A DNA stretch of 64,000 nt, taken from the NCBI GenBank assembly GCA_902778625.1, contig CACYYM010000018.1, forward strand, positions 17,116-81,115. Direction: 5' to 3'. A program made the translations under genes and the position numbers. Under the pieces are notes generated by a model that ran no database searches, was not told the origin of the DNA, and saw nothing but the letters and a program-made list of their open reading frames with translations. Position 1 is the stretch's first letter; every line of letters starts with the position of its first letter. Shown piece after piece: positions 43,704 to 52,615 of the stretch. The stretch is from an uncultured Bacteroidales bacterium (GTDB lineage: Bacteria; Bacteroidota; Bacteroidia; Bacteroidales; Bacteroidaceae).

Positions 43704-44477
43704 TTAACTTTTTCTCTGTCGGACAGCTTCGAAGAGGAGTATGGCAGCACTGACAGAGACGTTCAACGAATCAAGGCGTCCCAGCATCGGAATGCGGATG
43801 TGCGCATCGGCTGCTTTACGCCATTGGTCGGTCAGTCCTGTTGCCTCTGTACCCATCACGATTGCCGTCGGACCCGTCATCAAGGTATCATAATAGAGCT
43901 TCGAGTCCTGCAGCTGTGCGGTCAGTATTCTGATACCCTTCGCCTTGAAGAACGCGATGCACTCCTCCGTACAGCAAGCCACGCAGGGCACAGTAAAGAG
44001 CGCTCCCACTGCGGAGCGTATGAGGTTGGGATTGTAGAGGTCGGTAAGTGGGTCGCAGACAATGACGGCATCGGCTCCTGCAGCATCGGCACTACGCAGG
44101 ACTGCACCAAGGTTGCCTGGTTTCTCCACACTCTCGAGCACCACGACAAGTGGCGAGGCGGACAGCGTCAAGTCCCTGAGCGACATGTTTCGCACTTCCA
44201 CGACAGCCACAACGCCTTCCGTTCCGCCTCGATAAGCAATGCGTTCATAGACGTTACGGCTGACGGGAACAACCTCCACACCTTGTGGCAAAGAAAGCGA
44301 CGCATCAGCTATCTCGTCGCAGACGAACGCCGTCCGAAGCGTGAAGCCTCCCGACAGACAGTGTTCCACTTCGCGACGTCCTTCCACAACAAACAAGCCG
44401 TCTGCCTTCCTCTGTGCCGACTTCTGCTGAAGCAGCAGCAGATGCTTGATGCGAGGGTTCTGAGTACTTGTTATCAC
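43704..44477 (-). CDS. SPOUT-family RNA methyltransferase (TrmH/RlmB-like)
   Basis: 257 residues. The N-terminal substrate-binding part begins STQNPRIKHLLLLQQKSAQR. The SPOUT knot has NLGAVLRSADAAGADAVIV (motif 1, about 127-145), IVMGTEATGL (motif 2) and IPMLGRLDSLNVSVSAAILLFEA (motif 3, SAM and dimer interface). It methylates a ribose 2'-O in rRNA or tRNA; the exact site cannot be assigned from sequence. Transcribed 27 bp after the serine hydrolase gene. Confidence 0.93.
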   Translation of the reverse strand: MITSTQNPRIKHLLLLQQKSAQRKADGLFVVEGRREVEHCLSGGFTLRTAFVCDEIADASLSLPQGVEVVPVSRNVYERIAYRGGTEGVVAVVEVRNMSLRDLTLSASPLVVVLESVEKPGNLGAVLRSADAAGADAVIVCDPLTDLYNPNLIRSAVGALFTVPCVACCTEECIAFFKAKGIRILTAQLQDSKLYYDTLMTGPTAIVMGTEATGLTDQWRKAADAHIRIPMLGRLDSLNVSVSAAILLFEAVRQRKS

Positions 44478-44504
44478 CTTTTTACTTTTTCACCTTTTTC
44501 TACC

Positions 44505-45722
44505 TTACTTCGTCCTTCCGGTGTATGCGTCGATGCCGGATGTGTCTATGGTCTGGGAGAAGAACTTGTTGGCTGCCTCGTTCATGGCACCGTTCCAAGG
44601 CTGCGAACCATTGACCTGCACAACCCACAGCTTGAGCTGCTTCTTGTGCCAGTTCACCATGCAGTTCGTTCCCCACGCGCCTCCGTGACCGAACCACTCG
44701 TTCTCGCCGTCTACTTTCGGAGCGTTCAAACCGAGCGAATAGCCGCCGAGGTTGTTGGGCCTCGTGGTGACGGCGAGGATAGACTTCACGGTCTCTTCCT
44801 TGAGGATACGGACGCCGTTGTCGCCCACACCAAGGTTCATCAGCATCTTATAGAACTTCAGCTGGTCGTTCGCCGTCGTCCAGAGGCCTGCACCTGCCGA
44901 AGCGAAGACGTGGCCGTCGTTGTAGGGACGCTGTTCCCAGCCGTTCTCGAGGCGATAGACTGCCTTTTGGCCTGCCTTCACGTCGTACATCTCAATCTGA
45001 GTCTTCAGTTGCTTGTCGGTCGGCCAGAACCAAGTGCTCTTCATCCCGAGCGGGTCGAGCACCTCCTTCTTCAAGTAGTTCTCCCACTTCATGCCTGTCA
45101 CAACCTCCACAATGGCAGCGCCGATGTCGATACCCGTGTTGGAGTACTGGTCCTTCGTACCTGGCTCGAACGAGATGGGTGAACCTGCAGCGATAGAAGC
45201 CACCTGCCGGAGAGGAGCACCACCCGACCAGCCACCGCCACGCACGTCACTGCGCTTTGCGCTGCACTCGAAGGGGAAACCGCCAGTATGATTCAGCACC
45301 ATGCGAACCGTCAGCACGTTCTTGGCTTTGTGGAGCGTCTTGATGCCGTCCTTCTCGCTGTCGAGCACCCAAAGCTCCTTGAACTCAGGCAGATACTTCG
45401 ACACGGGGTCATCGAGCGATATCTTGCCTTCCTCGACCAACTTCGCAATCGTCACACCGCAGAAACCCTTTGTCTGCGAACATTGCATGAACACATTGTC
45501 GAGCTTGATGGGGCGCTTCTGCTCCACATTCGCATAGCCGATGCAGCACGTCTCCTGCACGCCGTTGTTATAGAAAATACTGATTGCACCAGGCAATTCA
45601 CCGCTGTCAAGGTAAGGTTGAAGTGCCTCTTTGGCAAACGTTGTCTTCGAATCGGTGACTTTCTTCTGGCCGCTTGCACTCACGCAAAACATGACCAACA
45701 AAAGGAAAAACAGTTTCTTCAT
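44505..45722 (-). CDS. Secreted class C beta-lactamase-like serine hydrolase
   Basis: 405 residues with a signal peptide (about 1-19). Penicillin-recognising fold: catalytic S82-Q-T-K85 in MQCSQTKGFCG, YSNTGIDIGAAIVE (Y-x-N motif) and WFGHGGAWG as the H-x-G equivalent of KTG. A tryptic WSGGAPLRQVASIAAGSPISF region is usual in these esterase/D-peptidase proteins. Probably periplasmic hydrolase acting on an ester or D-amino-acid substrate rather than a true resistance enzyme; the substrate cannot be assigned. Confidence 0.88.
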   Translation of the reverse strand: MKKLFFLLLVMFCVSASGQKKVTDSKTTFAKEALQPYLDSGELPGAISIFYNNGVQETCCIGYANVEQKRPIKLDNVFMQCSQTKGFCGVTIAKLVEEGKISLDDPVSKYLPEFKELWVLDSEKDGIKTLHKAKNVLTVRMVLNHTGGFPFECSAKRSDVRGGGWSGGAPLRQVASIAAGSPISFEPGTKDQYSNTGIDIGAAIVEVVTGMKWENYLKKEVLDPLGMKSTWFWPTDKQLKTQIEMYDVKAGQKAVYRLENGWEQRPYNDGHVFASAGAGLWTTANDQLKFYKMLMNLGVGDNGVRILKEETVKSILAVTTRPNNLGGYSLGLNAPKVDGENEWFGHGGAWGTNCMVNWHKKQLKLWVVQVNGSQPWNGAMNEAANKFFSQTIDTSGIDAYTGRTK

Positions 45723-45758
45723 AAAAATAATGTATTAGGATTTACTACTATTCAAGCG

Positions 45759-45789
45759 CAAAGTTAAGGATTTTTGTGCCACGAAACAA
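45759..45789 (-). promoter_or_regulatory. Promoter of the serine hydrolase gene
   Basis: Minus-strand TTGTT (45785-45789) and TAACTTTG (45759-45766) are 18 bp apart, about 37 bp upstream of the ATG. Confidence 0.78.
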
Positions 45790-45885
45790 GGAAAAGGCCA
45801 AAAAAGTGCAACATATTCTACGATGTCGGTTCGGAAATCAGCTAAGACAAGCCACTCTGCCCAACTTTACAAAATGTCACAAAAC

Positions 45886-46320
45886 CACTCATTTTGCTTA
45901 CACTCGCATTTTTCACAGACTCGCGAGATTCGCTTAAAAAGCTCTCGGCAGCACTTTTGTACCCTTTTACAAAAAGAGGCGCTTAAAAAGCAAAAACATC
46001 GTAACTACCTGATTCACAGGCGGAAAATTTTAACGATTCACCGTGCATTATTCGCTCCAAAGTGCCGTTTTGCAAAGTACGCCTTACAAAACACGTACTT
46101 TTCGCCTGTTTTTGCACACATTTTGGCGTGAGGATTCCACAAACACAGCAGGGGATAATTTCAAACGTCGCGTGCGACGATTGCAAACATCGCGTGCGGC
46201 GTTGGACATTTCCGCATGCGGAGTTGCCAAACGAGGCTCGTTTTGTCCCGTTTTTCGGCACTTTACGATGTGTGCAATAATAGCAAAAAGAAAGTAAATC
46301 GGCCAGAAGAGTGACAAAAC
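45886..46320 (+). repeat. Dispersed ~400-bp noncoding element, copy B
   Basis: Colinear with 35700-36134: CTTACACTCGC (45897), ACAGACTCGC, CTCTCGGCAGCACTTTT, TTTTGGCGTG, a palindrome array 255 bp in, then GTGTGCAA (46270) and an A-rich tail. The distance from the array to that tail is about 11 bp longer than in copy A. Open frames on both strands are short and carry repeat-derived peptides only. It fills the spacer between the serine hydrolase and ssrA. Confidence 0.72.
46142..46225. repeat. 22-bp palindrome array 8 (inside dispersed element B)
   Basis: Centres 46150/51 (CAGC-AG-GGGG), 46172/73 (TCGC-GT-GCGA), 46194/95 (TCGC-GT-GCGG) and 46216/17 (CCGC-AT-GCGG), each 22 bp apart; an off-register AACGAG-G-CTCGTT follows around 46236. 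Confidence 0.85.
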
Positions 46321-46322
46321 AA

Positions 46323-46383
46323 AAAAACCCTCACGAGGGTTTAATCCTCGGAGGGCGAAACGCAGTGGAGCTGGAGGGGATTG
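46323..46383. repeat. Duplicated ssrA 3' end, distal copy
   Basis: 61 bp identical to 46411-46471, including the terminator palindrome AAACCCTC-AC-GAGGGTTT and the last bases of the tRNA-like acceptor and T-arm of the tmRNA. The copies are offset by 88 bp with a 27-bp unrelated spacer (46384-46410). Confidence 0.93.
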
Positions 46384-46410
46384 CTCCGGCTGTGCCGCTT
46401 GAGTGAAACG

Positions 46411-46471
46411 AAAAACCCTCACGAGGGTTTAATCCTCGGAGGGCGAAACGCAGTGGAGCTGGAGGGGATTG
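46411..46471. repeat. Duplicated ssrA 3' end, proximal copy
   Basis: The copy joined to the real tmRNA gene. Its palindrome at 46413-46430, read on the minus strand with the T-run, is the ssrA terminator. Such direct repeats of an ssrA end are what integrative elements leave as attachment sites, but no integrase is present nearby. Confidence 0.93.
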
Positions 46472-46854
46472 AACCCTCGTCCAAACAGGGACGTCCTGTG
46501 CTTTCTACACGCTTATTCCAGCCTTCGTTTTCGTGCACCGGCAAGACCTGGACCACCAACCGATACCTTAGTCTCTAAGAGTTTCGCCACAGGATAGAGA
46601 CGTCTCCCACGACTATTCCCGATTTTTTAGCACCGCTTGATCAAACGCTTCGGAACAACAGCTTTTGAGCGATGTCTCGTCTCAACACCTGGTGAAGAGA
46701 TAAAGCCAGTAACCTACTGTACTTCGGTTAGGCAGCGAGAGCGTAGTTGTTTGCGCCAATTAAACTTTCGGAAGTCAGAGATTATAGAGAGGGACAACCA
46801 GCTCTCTGCGTGCTTACACAACACCTCGACCTGCTGTCAAATCCAGTCAGCCCC
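46454..46854 (-). ncRNA. ssrA: Transfer-messenger RNA (tmRNA)
   Basis: About 401 nt on the minus strand. The acceptor strands GGGGCUG (5' end at 46854) and CAGCUCC (3' side) pair over 7 bp including one G-U, with discriminator A at 46454; the CCA is not encoded. The T-arm carries GGGTTCAATCCC. The tag reading frame (46728-46757, minus strand) gives G-A-N-N-Y-A-L-A-A then TAA, the Bacteroidota type. It rescues stalled ribosomes by trans-translation with SmpB. Confidence 0.96.
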
Positions 46855-46880
46855 AGAGTGATGTATTTCGAAACGGGCAG

Positions 46881-46912
46881 CAAAGGTACGAAGAATTGTT
46901 GATAATTGACAA
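46881..46912 (-). promoter_or_regulatory. Promoter of ssrA
   Basis: Minus-strand TTGTC (46908-46912) and TACCTTTG (46881-46888) with 19 bp between them; the -7 element lies 27 bp upstream of the mature 5' end. Confidence 0.85.
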
Positions 46913-46984
46913 TTGGAAATTGAAAATTATTCGTTATCTGCCGTAAAACATATAAAAAGGTGCTGGCACAAGGCCAGACACCTC

Positions 46985-49159
46985 TTACTTTTCGGGGACT
47001 TGCGGGAAGGTGAGCTTCGCCTTGTCGATGGCTGGCTGCTTGTCGGCAACAGCCTTCATGGTGACAGAATTGCCAGCAGTCCAAGGGCTGTAGGTCACCT
47101 TGCCGTCGCATACGATGCCGATGCGAAGCACACGTGCCTTTGCTTCTGCCTTACCATCTACTTTGGCGATGCTGACGGTCAGCTTCTTGCCCACCGTAAC
47201 AGCCTGCAACCGATACTCCGCGTAACCGCCAAGACGATAGTCGAAGCCATCGCCGGCATCCTCATAGAGGCGGCCTTCTGCCCTGCCCTCGCTGTCGGGA
47301 TTGACGAGAAGAGTGAGGCTGTCTGTCTTCATCTCGACAGTGTTCTGGTAGAGATTAGCCATTGGAATGACAGAGCCGGGACGCTGTGCCAGATAAGGCT
47401 GGAAGCCGTCGTCCTTGTCCTCGAGCGGCAGGATGTCCCAGTCGCCACCTGGCAGATTGGCATCACATGCCCAACGAGGAATGATTATAAGGTCTGCTCC
47501 GAGCATGAAGGCCTTCTGCTCAGCACGAAGACTCTTGTCACGAGCATCTGCCATGAACACCGGACGCATCACCGGCATGCCGTTCCTACTGGCCTCTTGG
47601 AACAGTGTGTAGACGTACGGCATGAGGCGATAGCGGCGATTGATAGCGGTGCGGCAAACATCGAGGCATTCCTGGTCGAATGCCCAAGGCTCTTGTGCAC
47701 GGCCGCCATCAATGCAATGGTTGCGAACGAATGGAAAATAAACACCTACCGCGGTCCAGTTGGCGACCAGTTTCGCATTACTGTCACCACAGAAGCCACC
47801 TATGTCGGGACCATTGAAGGGCTGTCCGCTCAGGCCGAGCGTAATGGACATTGGGATGGAAGCCATGAACTGCTCCCAGTTCGAATAGTTGTCACCCGTC
47901 CAAGTCGCCGCGTAGCGATGTCCGCCAAGGAAGTTGCTTCGGCTCAACACGAACGGGCGCTTCGTCGGATTCGCCAAGAGAAGGCCCTGACGACTGGCGC
48001 GTACCATGTTCAATCCATAGATGTTATGATAACGCAGATGCACGTCGGGACGAAGACCATCGCCGCCCTGGTGCATGTTCATGATAGGCATCGACGAACG
48101 TGGACCTTCGAAAACCGCCGGCTCGTTCATGTCATTCCATATGCCATCGACGCCTTGTGCCATGAAAGGAGGATAGAGTGTGCTCCACCAGGAACGCACC
48201 TCGGGGCGTGTGAAGTCGGGGAAGTGGCAGTCACCTGGCCAAACTTTACCGACATAGGGCTTGCCCTCTTCATCGCGCACCTCGTAGCCGTTCGCCATGA
48301 GCTGGTCGTCAACCCAGTAGCCCTGCTGAGCCTTTACACCTGGATCAATCATATAGACACTCTTGAAGTTCTTGCTGTGCAAGTAGTCGTTGAGTGCCTT
48401 GGGCTGCGAGAACTCTTGCGGATGGAACGTGAATATCTTGTATTGATCCATGTAATGGATGTCCATCCAGATGACATCGCTTGGTATCTTGTGGTAGCGC
48501 AACGTGTCGGCAATCTCCTTGACGCGGGTGTCGGGATGATAGCTGTAGCGGCACTGCTGGTAGCCAAGCGACCAAAGTGGCGGCATCTCCATCGTGCCGG
48601 TGAGGTTCACAAGCTCCTGCATTACTTCCTGCGGCGAGTTCTTTTCGATGATGACCATGCGGAAGGCTGGTCCCATGCTACGGAAGACAACCTCGGTGTC
48701 GGTAGTCATCCATGCCTGCCAGGTATTGTCGGCAATGATGCCAAAGCTAGTGCCGTCGCTACGCAGGCCAAGTACCCAAGGATGACTCTGATAGAGATGC
48801 GTGCCACCATCTACTCCATAGCAAGGCGTATCGATGTTCCAGAACTCAATGGTCTTACCGTTGCGACGCAAAGGGCCCCAAACCTCGCCGCCTCCGTAAA
48901 GGTCGGCATCGGCATCCACCTTGATGCGAACAACACTCTTGCCCTCTTCCGTAAAGAATACAGGACGAAGTTTCCACGACGGACTGACCGCGCCTTGAGG
49001 AGCCAATTCGCGAATAAAGATGGGCGAAGGGCTGTGGGCTGCCGCATCATATTGTGCCGGATAAAATACTGCGACATCTTTCGATGCCATATAGCTCTGC
49101 TGAGCTTGAGCAACGAGGCTGCAAGCCGCAGCAAATACAAAGGCTTTGAATTTATTCAT
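46985..49159 (-). CDS. Secreted GH31 glycoside hydrolase (alpha-glucosidase-like)
   Basis: 724 residues with a signal peptide (about 1-19). GH31 layout: N-terminal beta-sandwich ending in the substrate-lining YGGGEVWGPLRRNG, the catalytic (beta/alpha)8 barrel with IPSDVIWMDIHYMDQYKIFT, the nucleophile region GIWNDMNEPAVF (D343) and the acid/base region ATWTGDNYSNW (D423), then GPDIGGFCGDSNAKL and the C-terminal sandwiches. Retains alpha-glucosidic linkages. It ends with LTFPQVPEK and lacks the sorting tail. It follows the SusE/F-like gene by 5 bp, so the two GH31 genes and that gene form one minus-strand unit for an alpha-glucan. Confidence 0.94.
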   Translation of the reverse strand: MNKFKAFVFAAACSLVAQAQQSYMASKDVAVFYPAQYDAAAHSPSPIFIRELAPQGAVSPSWKLRPVFFTEEGKSVVRIKVDADADLYGGGEVWGPLRRNGKTIEFWNIDTPCYGVDGGTHLYQSHPWVLGLRSDGTSFGIIADNTWQAWMTTDTEVVFRSMGPAFRMVIIEKNSPQEVMQELVNLTGTMEMPPLWSLGYQQCRYSYHPDTRVKEIADTLRYHKIPSDVIWMDIHYMDQYKIFTFHPQEFSQPKALNDYLHSKNFKSVYMIDPGVKAQQGYWVDDQLMANGYEVRDEEGKPYVGKVWPGDCHFPDFTRPEVRSWWSTLYPPFMAQGVDGIWNDMNEPAVFEGPRSSMPIMNMHQGGDGLRPDVHLRYHNIYGLNMVRASRQGLLLANPTKRPFVLSRSNFLGGHRYAATWTGDNYSNWEQFMASIPMSITLGLSGQPFNGPDIGGFCGDSNAKLVANWTAVGVYFPFVRNHCIDGGRAQEPWAFDQECLDVCRTAINRRYRLMPYVYTLFQEASRNGMPVMRPVFMADARDKSLRAEQKAFMLGADLIIIPRWACDANLPGGDWDILPLEDKDDGFQPYLAQRPGSVIPMANLYQNTVEMKTDSLTLLVNPDSEGRAEGRLYEDAGDGFDYRLGGYAEYRLQAVTVGKKLTVSIAKVDGKAEAKARVLRIGIVCDGKVTYSPWTAGNSVTMKAVADKQPAIDKAKLTFPQVPEK

Positions 49160-49164
49160 TATTC

Positions 49165-50082
49165 TTATTTGATTAATACTTTCTTACCGCCTATGATGTT
49201 CAGACCACGCTGAGGTTTACTCAGACGTTGGCCTGCAAGGTTGTATATAGCACCATCGTTCGTCGCAGTTTGTACCTCGTCCGTCATCTCTATACCATCG
49301 GGCATCTCTGCTCCAAGGTATTCGCCTTTGATGGTTTCCTCGAAGACATTAATACGGATGCGATAATAGCCGTCTCGACTTATTACCCACTTATAGTCCT
49401 CCGAGCCGTTGTACCAGACCTGCTTTGCATTCAGGATGGAAGCGTCTTGCGTAAAGGGATGCAGAACCTTCGGGCCCCAGCCGTACTGTCCGTTTATCTT
49501 GAATCGCTTGGGCTCGACGTTGTAGGTATAGTTCTTCAAGAGGCCTGTCCATTCGAAGACGTTGGGATCATTACTGTCCTGCTCCATCTGCTGGCCGGAA
49601 GTAATCTGCCAGCTTCCCTCGTTGTTTGTGCCTTCGCCTTGTCTGTCTGCAACACAGCCACCGCAAATCCAAGCTTCGTACCAACGGGTAAAGAGTTCGC
49701 CCGAGACTTGTTTGCTGTTGACGTCGACGGTAAATCGATAGTTGTCTGCCTCGAAGAGGACTGCCCATTCTGCGCCCACACTGTCTTTCTGCTGGACATA
49801 AGCGGTCTGCTCCGTCACGATAGGCGTATCGACAAGCGTTGGAGCATAGTAGTACGAAGGAGTTGCAGAAGCAGTCGCCGTGATATAAAGATTGCCGGGA
49901 AGTAGCTTACCGTGATACTTGAAGGTGTATTTACCAGAAGTGCTCGTCGAGAACTTTGTCAACTGCTGTATGCCACCAGGAACAGCAGAGCCACGGACAT
50001 AAATGCGGGAAGGCGTCGTCTGTGCAGAGGCATGACTAATAGACAACAGGCATATATATATATATAATAATGTACGTTTCAT
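49165..50082 (-). CDS. Secreted SusE/SusF-like glycan-binding protein with C-terminal sorting tail
   Basis: 305 residues with a signal peptide (about 1-21). Two beta-sandwich-like parts: one starting TPSRIYVRGSAVPGGIQQL and one with FTRWYEAWICGGCVADRQG and DPNVFEWTGLLKNYTYN, features that resemble SusE/SusF-type carbohydrate-binding modules. The C-terminus is the shared tail IYNLAGQRLSKPQRGLNIIG..KK. It lies between two GH31 genes, 2 bp after one and 5 bp before the other. Most likely an outer-surface glycan-binding partner; the ligand is unknown and the family assignment is by resemblance only. Confidence 0.68.
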   Translation of the reverse strand: MKRTLLYIYICLLSISHASAQTTPSRIYVRGSAVPGGIQQLTKFSTSTSGKYTFKYHGKLLPGNLYITATASATPSYYYAPTLVDTPIVTEQTAYVQQKDSVGAEWAVLFEADNYRFTVDVNSKQVSGELFTRWYEAWICGGCVADRQGEGTNNEGSWQITSGQQMEQDSNDPNVFEWTGLLKNYTYNVEPKRFKINGQYGWGPKVLHPFTQDASILNAKQVWYNGSEDYKWVISRDGYYRIRINVFEETIKGEYLGAEMPDGIEMTDEVQTATNDGAIYNLAGQRLSKPQRGLNIIGGKKVLIK

Positions 50083-50083
50083 A

Positions 50084-52420
50084 TTATGCTATTTCGCTGA
50101 GTGGAACATTGATTGTGATGGGTTGAGAGAGGTCGCTTGTGCTGACAACAACTGTAAGCGTCTTTGTGGCCTCATCGTATGTGATGTTTGATTCATCCAC
50201 AGGATTACCGTTGACCGTGATGCCTTCAGGGACGAAAGTTGCAGGTGTTCCGAGGAACTGCACCGTCCACTGGCGTTCGGTCGGCATGCCTTCGAAGCTG
50301 CCTTCACGACCGCCGATGGTAAACTCGACACGGCTCTTGCTACGGCTTTGGCTGAATGTTGTCATTGTCCAAGCATTGCCTTTGTAGTCCTGATTATTAC
50401 CACTGTCCTCATAGAACTTGCCTGTGCCGTCTGCTCCAGGCACGACCTTGAGAATAATCTCGCCAGGATCGTTGACAACTGTGCGACGTACGGGATAGAA
50501 TGGGATGATGCTTCCTGCACGATAGAACACAGGGAACTGGTCGAGCGTGAATGTGCTGTAGAAAGCTCTGTCACCTGTAAGCAAACGAGACTTCGTCACG
50601 TCCCACCACTTTCCTTCAGGGTACCAAATCATTCTTCCACTAAGTCCGTCTTGCTGAGGCGTGTAGATGGGAGCGACAAGCATGTCGTTGCCAAACATGT
50701 ATTCATCTTCATAAACGTAAGCATTCGCGTCTTCCGGATAGTCGTAATACAAGGGACGATTCATGCCGACACCAGTGTCGTAGGTCTCACGAGCGGCAGT
50801 ATAGAGATAAGGAAAGAGCCGGTAACGCTCTCTTACTGCTTCACGAAGCTGCTCAAAGTTGCTGTACTTCCAGATGCGGCGTTCCAACTTGCCATCGTTC
50901 GTAGCATGTGTTCGGAAGATTGGGGTGTAAGCGCCGAACTGCAACCAGCGGAGGAGGAGTTCCGGATCGTTGTTGCCGCCCTGATGTCCCCCGAGGTCAT
51001 GGCCCCAATAGGTATAGAGGACATTGCTCGCATTACTTGTAAAGAAGATTTCATACCCGAGTGTTGACCAGGCAGCCCATGTATCGCCGGAGAAGCAGAT
51101 TGGATATCTGTGTGAACCAAGCCCGCCCCAACGGTGATAAATAACGGGTCTGAGCTCCGGCCGGTTCTTTTCCATGTCCTGGAAGAACGTGTGATTGCAC
51201 CAGAATGTTTCGCCCAGACGTTCCGAACCTTCAGCAGGCGTGTAGTTCTTCTCCTGGCCGTGCTTGCCAACGGTAAGTGCCTGCTGCCAGTCCAACCACC
51301 AGAAATCGATGCCTTCTCGCTCGTGAGGTCGGATGACATTATTGAAGAGGGCATTCATGTAGTTGTAGTCCTCGACTTTCCATTTCAGCGTTTGTCCGCT
51401 GTTGTCACCAAGCGCGTTTGCCATTGCCCTATAATTGTCTTCCGAACTTTTCACGCCATCCGAGGGATGCAGATTAAGGGCAGTCTTCAAGCCGTGATTA
51501 TGAAAGTAAGTGATGAGCTGTCTGGGATGAGGGATAAGAGTCGTGTTCCAACTCCATCCCGTCCATCCACTCTTGTGCCAATCCATGTCCATAATGATGA
51601 CGTCCATGGGGATATCGTTGCTTTCGACGTCCTGAACTATCTCTTGAAACTCGCGCTCTGTGTATGCCCAATAGCGGCTGTACCAGTAGCCAAGTATGTA
51701 CTTCGGTGGCATTGGAACGCGTCCACCGACCTTCATATAATCGTAAAGGCACTTTTTATACTCGTGACCATAACCAAGGAAGTACCAGTCGATGGCATTC
51801 ACATCGATAGGATTTGCCCACCACGTAATGCCGTCTTCCTTGGGTTCAAGTGCATAAGTGGAGCTTCCATCACCTCGAAGCGTGAGAGGAGACTCGTCGA
51901 TGATGCTCCATCCGGCACGGGAGAGGAGGCCTTTCTCCAGTTTGTTGCGGGCATTGTCGCCCCAAGCGGTGTCGAGCGTGCGGTTTGTGCCGAGCAGATT
52001 CATCGAGTCGTCTTTGCCGGGATACCAGGTGACGTTCCGTCCGTTTAGCTGGAACGTGACCATGAGGTTATCGGGTTTCTTGTCGGTTGGACTGAAGACG
52101 CTGCCCTCTTTGTAACGAAGTGTGAGGTCGTTTGTATGGATGTAGAGGTAGCCGTCGCTCGTCTCGGTCGTAAACTCAGGCACAGGGAGGTGTCGGTTCA
52201 CAATGGCGAATGTGGCTCTGTCCTCAAACTGAGCGGCCGAACTGTACTGAATGCGTATCATCTGGCTCGTGAGAACCGTGAAGCGGGCATTGCCTGAGGT
52301 GACGACCGCAGCAGGGTCTGCCACAGGATTCAACTCGTCTTCTGCACTCAAAGGCAACGTTGCCGTCAAGAGCAAAAGGTAAAAAAGTGATAAGGTGAAA
52401 AGGTGAAATTTGCTTTTCAT
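50084..52420 (-). CDS. Secreted GH31 glycoside hydrolase (second paralogue)
   Basis: 778 residues from the ATG at 52420, which starts a signal peptide (about 1-25, TLPLSA); an upstream Met adds a non-signal extension. GH31 barrel: YILGYWYSRYWAYTEREF, VIIMDMDWHKSGWTGWSWN, catalytic IDFWWLDWQQ (D377) and CFSGDTWAAWS (acid/base D446), then GHDLGGHQGG. The WWLDWQ form instead of WNDMNEP marks a subfamily distinct from the neighbouring GH31 product, so the two probably differ in linkage or substrate. Shares the operon with the SusE/F-like gene. Confidence 0.93.
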   Translation of the reverse strand: MKSKFHLFTLSLFYLLLLTATLPLSAEDELNPVADPAAVVTSGNARFTVLTSQMIRIQYSSAAQFEDRATFAIVNRHLPVPEFTTETSDGYLYIHTNDLTLRYKEGSVFSPTDKKPDNLMVTFQLNGRNVTWYPGKDDSMNLLGTNRTLDTAWGDNARNKLEKGLLSRAGWSIIDESPLTLRGDGSSTYALEPKEDGITWWANPIDVNAIDWYFLGYGHEYKKCLYDYMKVGGRVPMPPKYILGYWYSRYWAYTEREFQEIVQDVESNDIPMDVIIMDMDWHKSGWTGWSWNTTLIPHPRQLITYFHNHGLKTALNLHPSDGVKSSEDNYRAMANALGDNSGQTLKWKVEDYNYMNALFNNVIRPHEREGIDFWWLDWQQALTVGKHGQEKNYTPAEGSERLGETFWCNHTFFQDMEKNRPELRPVIYHRWGGLGSHRYPICFSGDTWAAWSTLGYEIFFTSNASNVLYTYWGHDLGGHQGGNNDPELLLRWLQFGAYTPIFRTHATNDGKLERRIWKYSNFEQLREAVRERYRLFPYLYTAARETYDTGVGMNRPLYYDYPEDANAYVYEDEYMFGNDMLVAPIYTPQQDGLSGRMIWYPEGKWWDVTKSRLLTGDRAFYSTFTLDQFPVFYRAGSIIPFYPVRRTVVNDPGEIILKVVPGADGTGKFYEDSGNNQDYKGNAWTMTTFSQSRSKSRVEFTIGGREGSFEGMPTERQWTVQFLGTPATFVPEGITVNGNPVDESNITYDEATKTLTVVVSTSDLSQPITINVPLSEIA

Positions 52421-52450
52421 ACAGAATGTGGTTTTTGCTTTATTTGTTTG

Positions 52451-52481
52451 CAAAGTTACACTTTTCCTACCAAACCGGCAA
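52451..52481 (-). promoter_or_regulatory. Promoter of the GH31 operon
   Basis: Minus-strand TTGCC (52477-52481) and TAACTTTG (52451-52458) with 18 bp between; 31 bp upstream of the ATG at 52420. Confidence 0.8.
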
Positions 52482-52551
52482 AAATAATATGCTCAAAAAT
52501 GCTTTTTGACACACGGAAAGGCCTAAACCCCGCTATTTCCTAACGTTTTCT

Positions 52552-52582
52552 TTGCAGGATTCAAAGGAAAATCGTAACTTTG
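52552..52582 (+). promoter_or_regulatory. Promoter of the GH43 gene
   Basis: TTGCA (52552-52556) and TAACTTTG (52575-52582), 18 bp apart, about 34 bp upstream of the start at 52616. It is divergent to the GH31 promoter about 100 bp away, so shared regulation is possible. Confidence 0.87.
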
Positions 52583-52615
52583 TGCGGCTTTAAATAATAT
52601 AATAAGGTATAGAAA

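Noticed and set aside
43800..45182. Long plus-strand frame across the SPOUT and serine hydrolase genes
   Set aside because: It overlaps two clear genes and the gap between them; no family features.
46384..46410. Remnant of an integrated element between the ssrA repeats
   Set aside because: Only 27 bp remain, with no recognisable motif, so nothing about the element itself can be claimed.
46913..49213. A 766-codon open frame on the plus strand opposite the first GH31 gene
   Set aside because: It is wholly antisense to a clear GH31 gene, has no recognisable domain, and mirrors the codon bias of the real gene.
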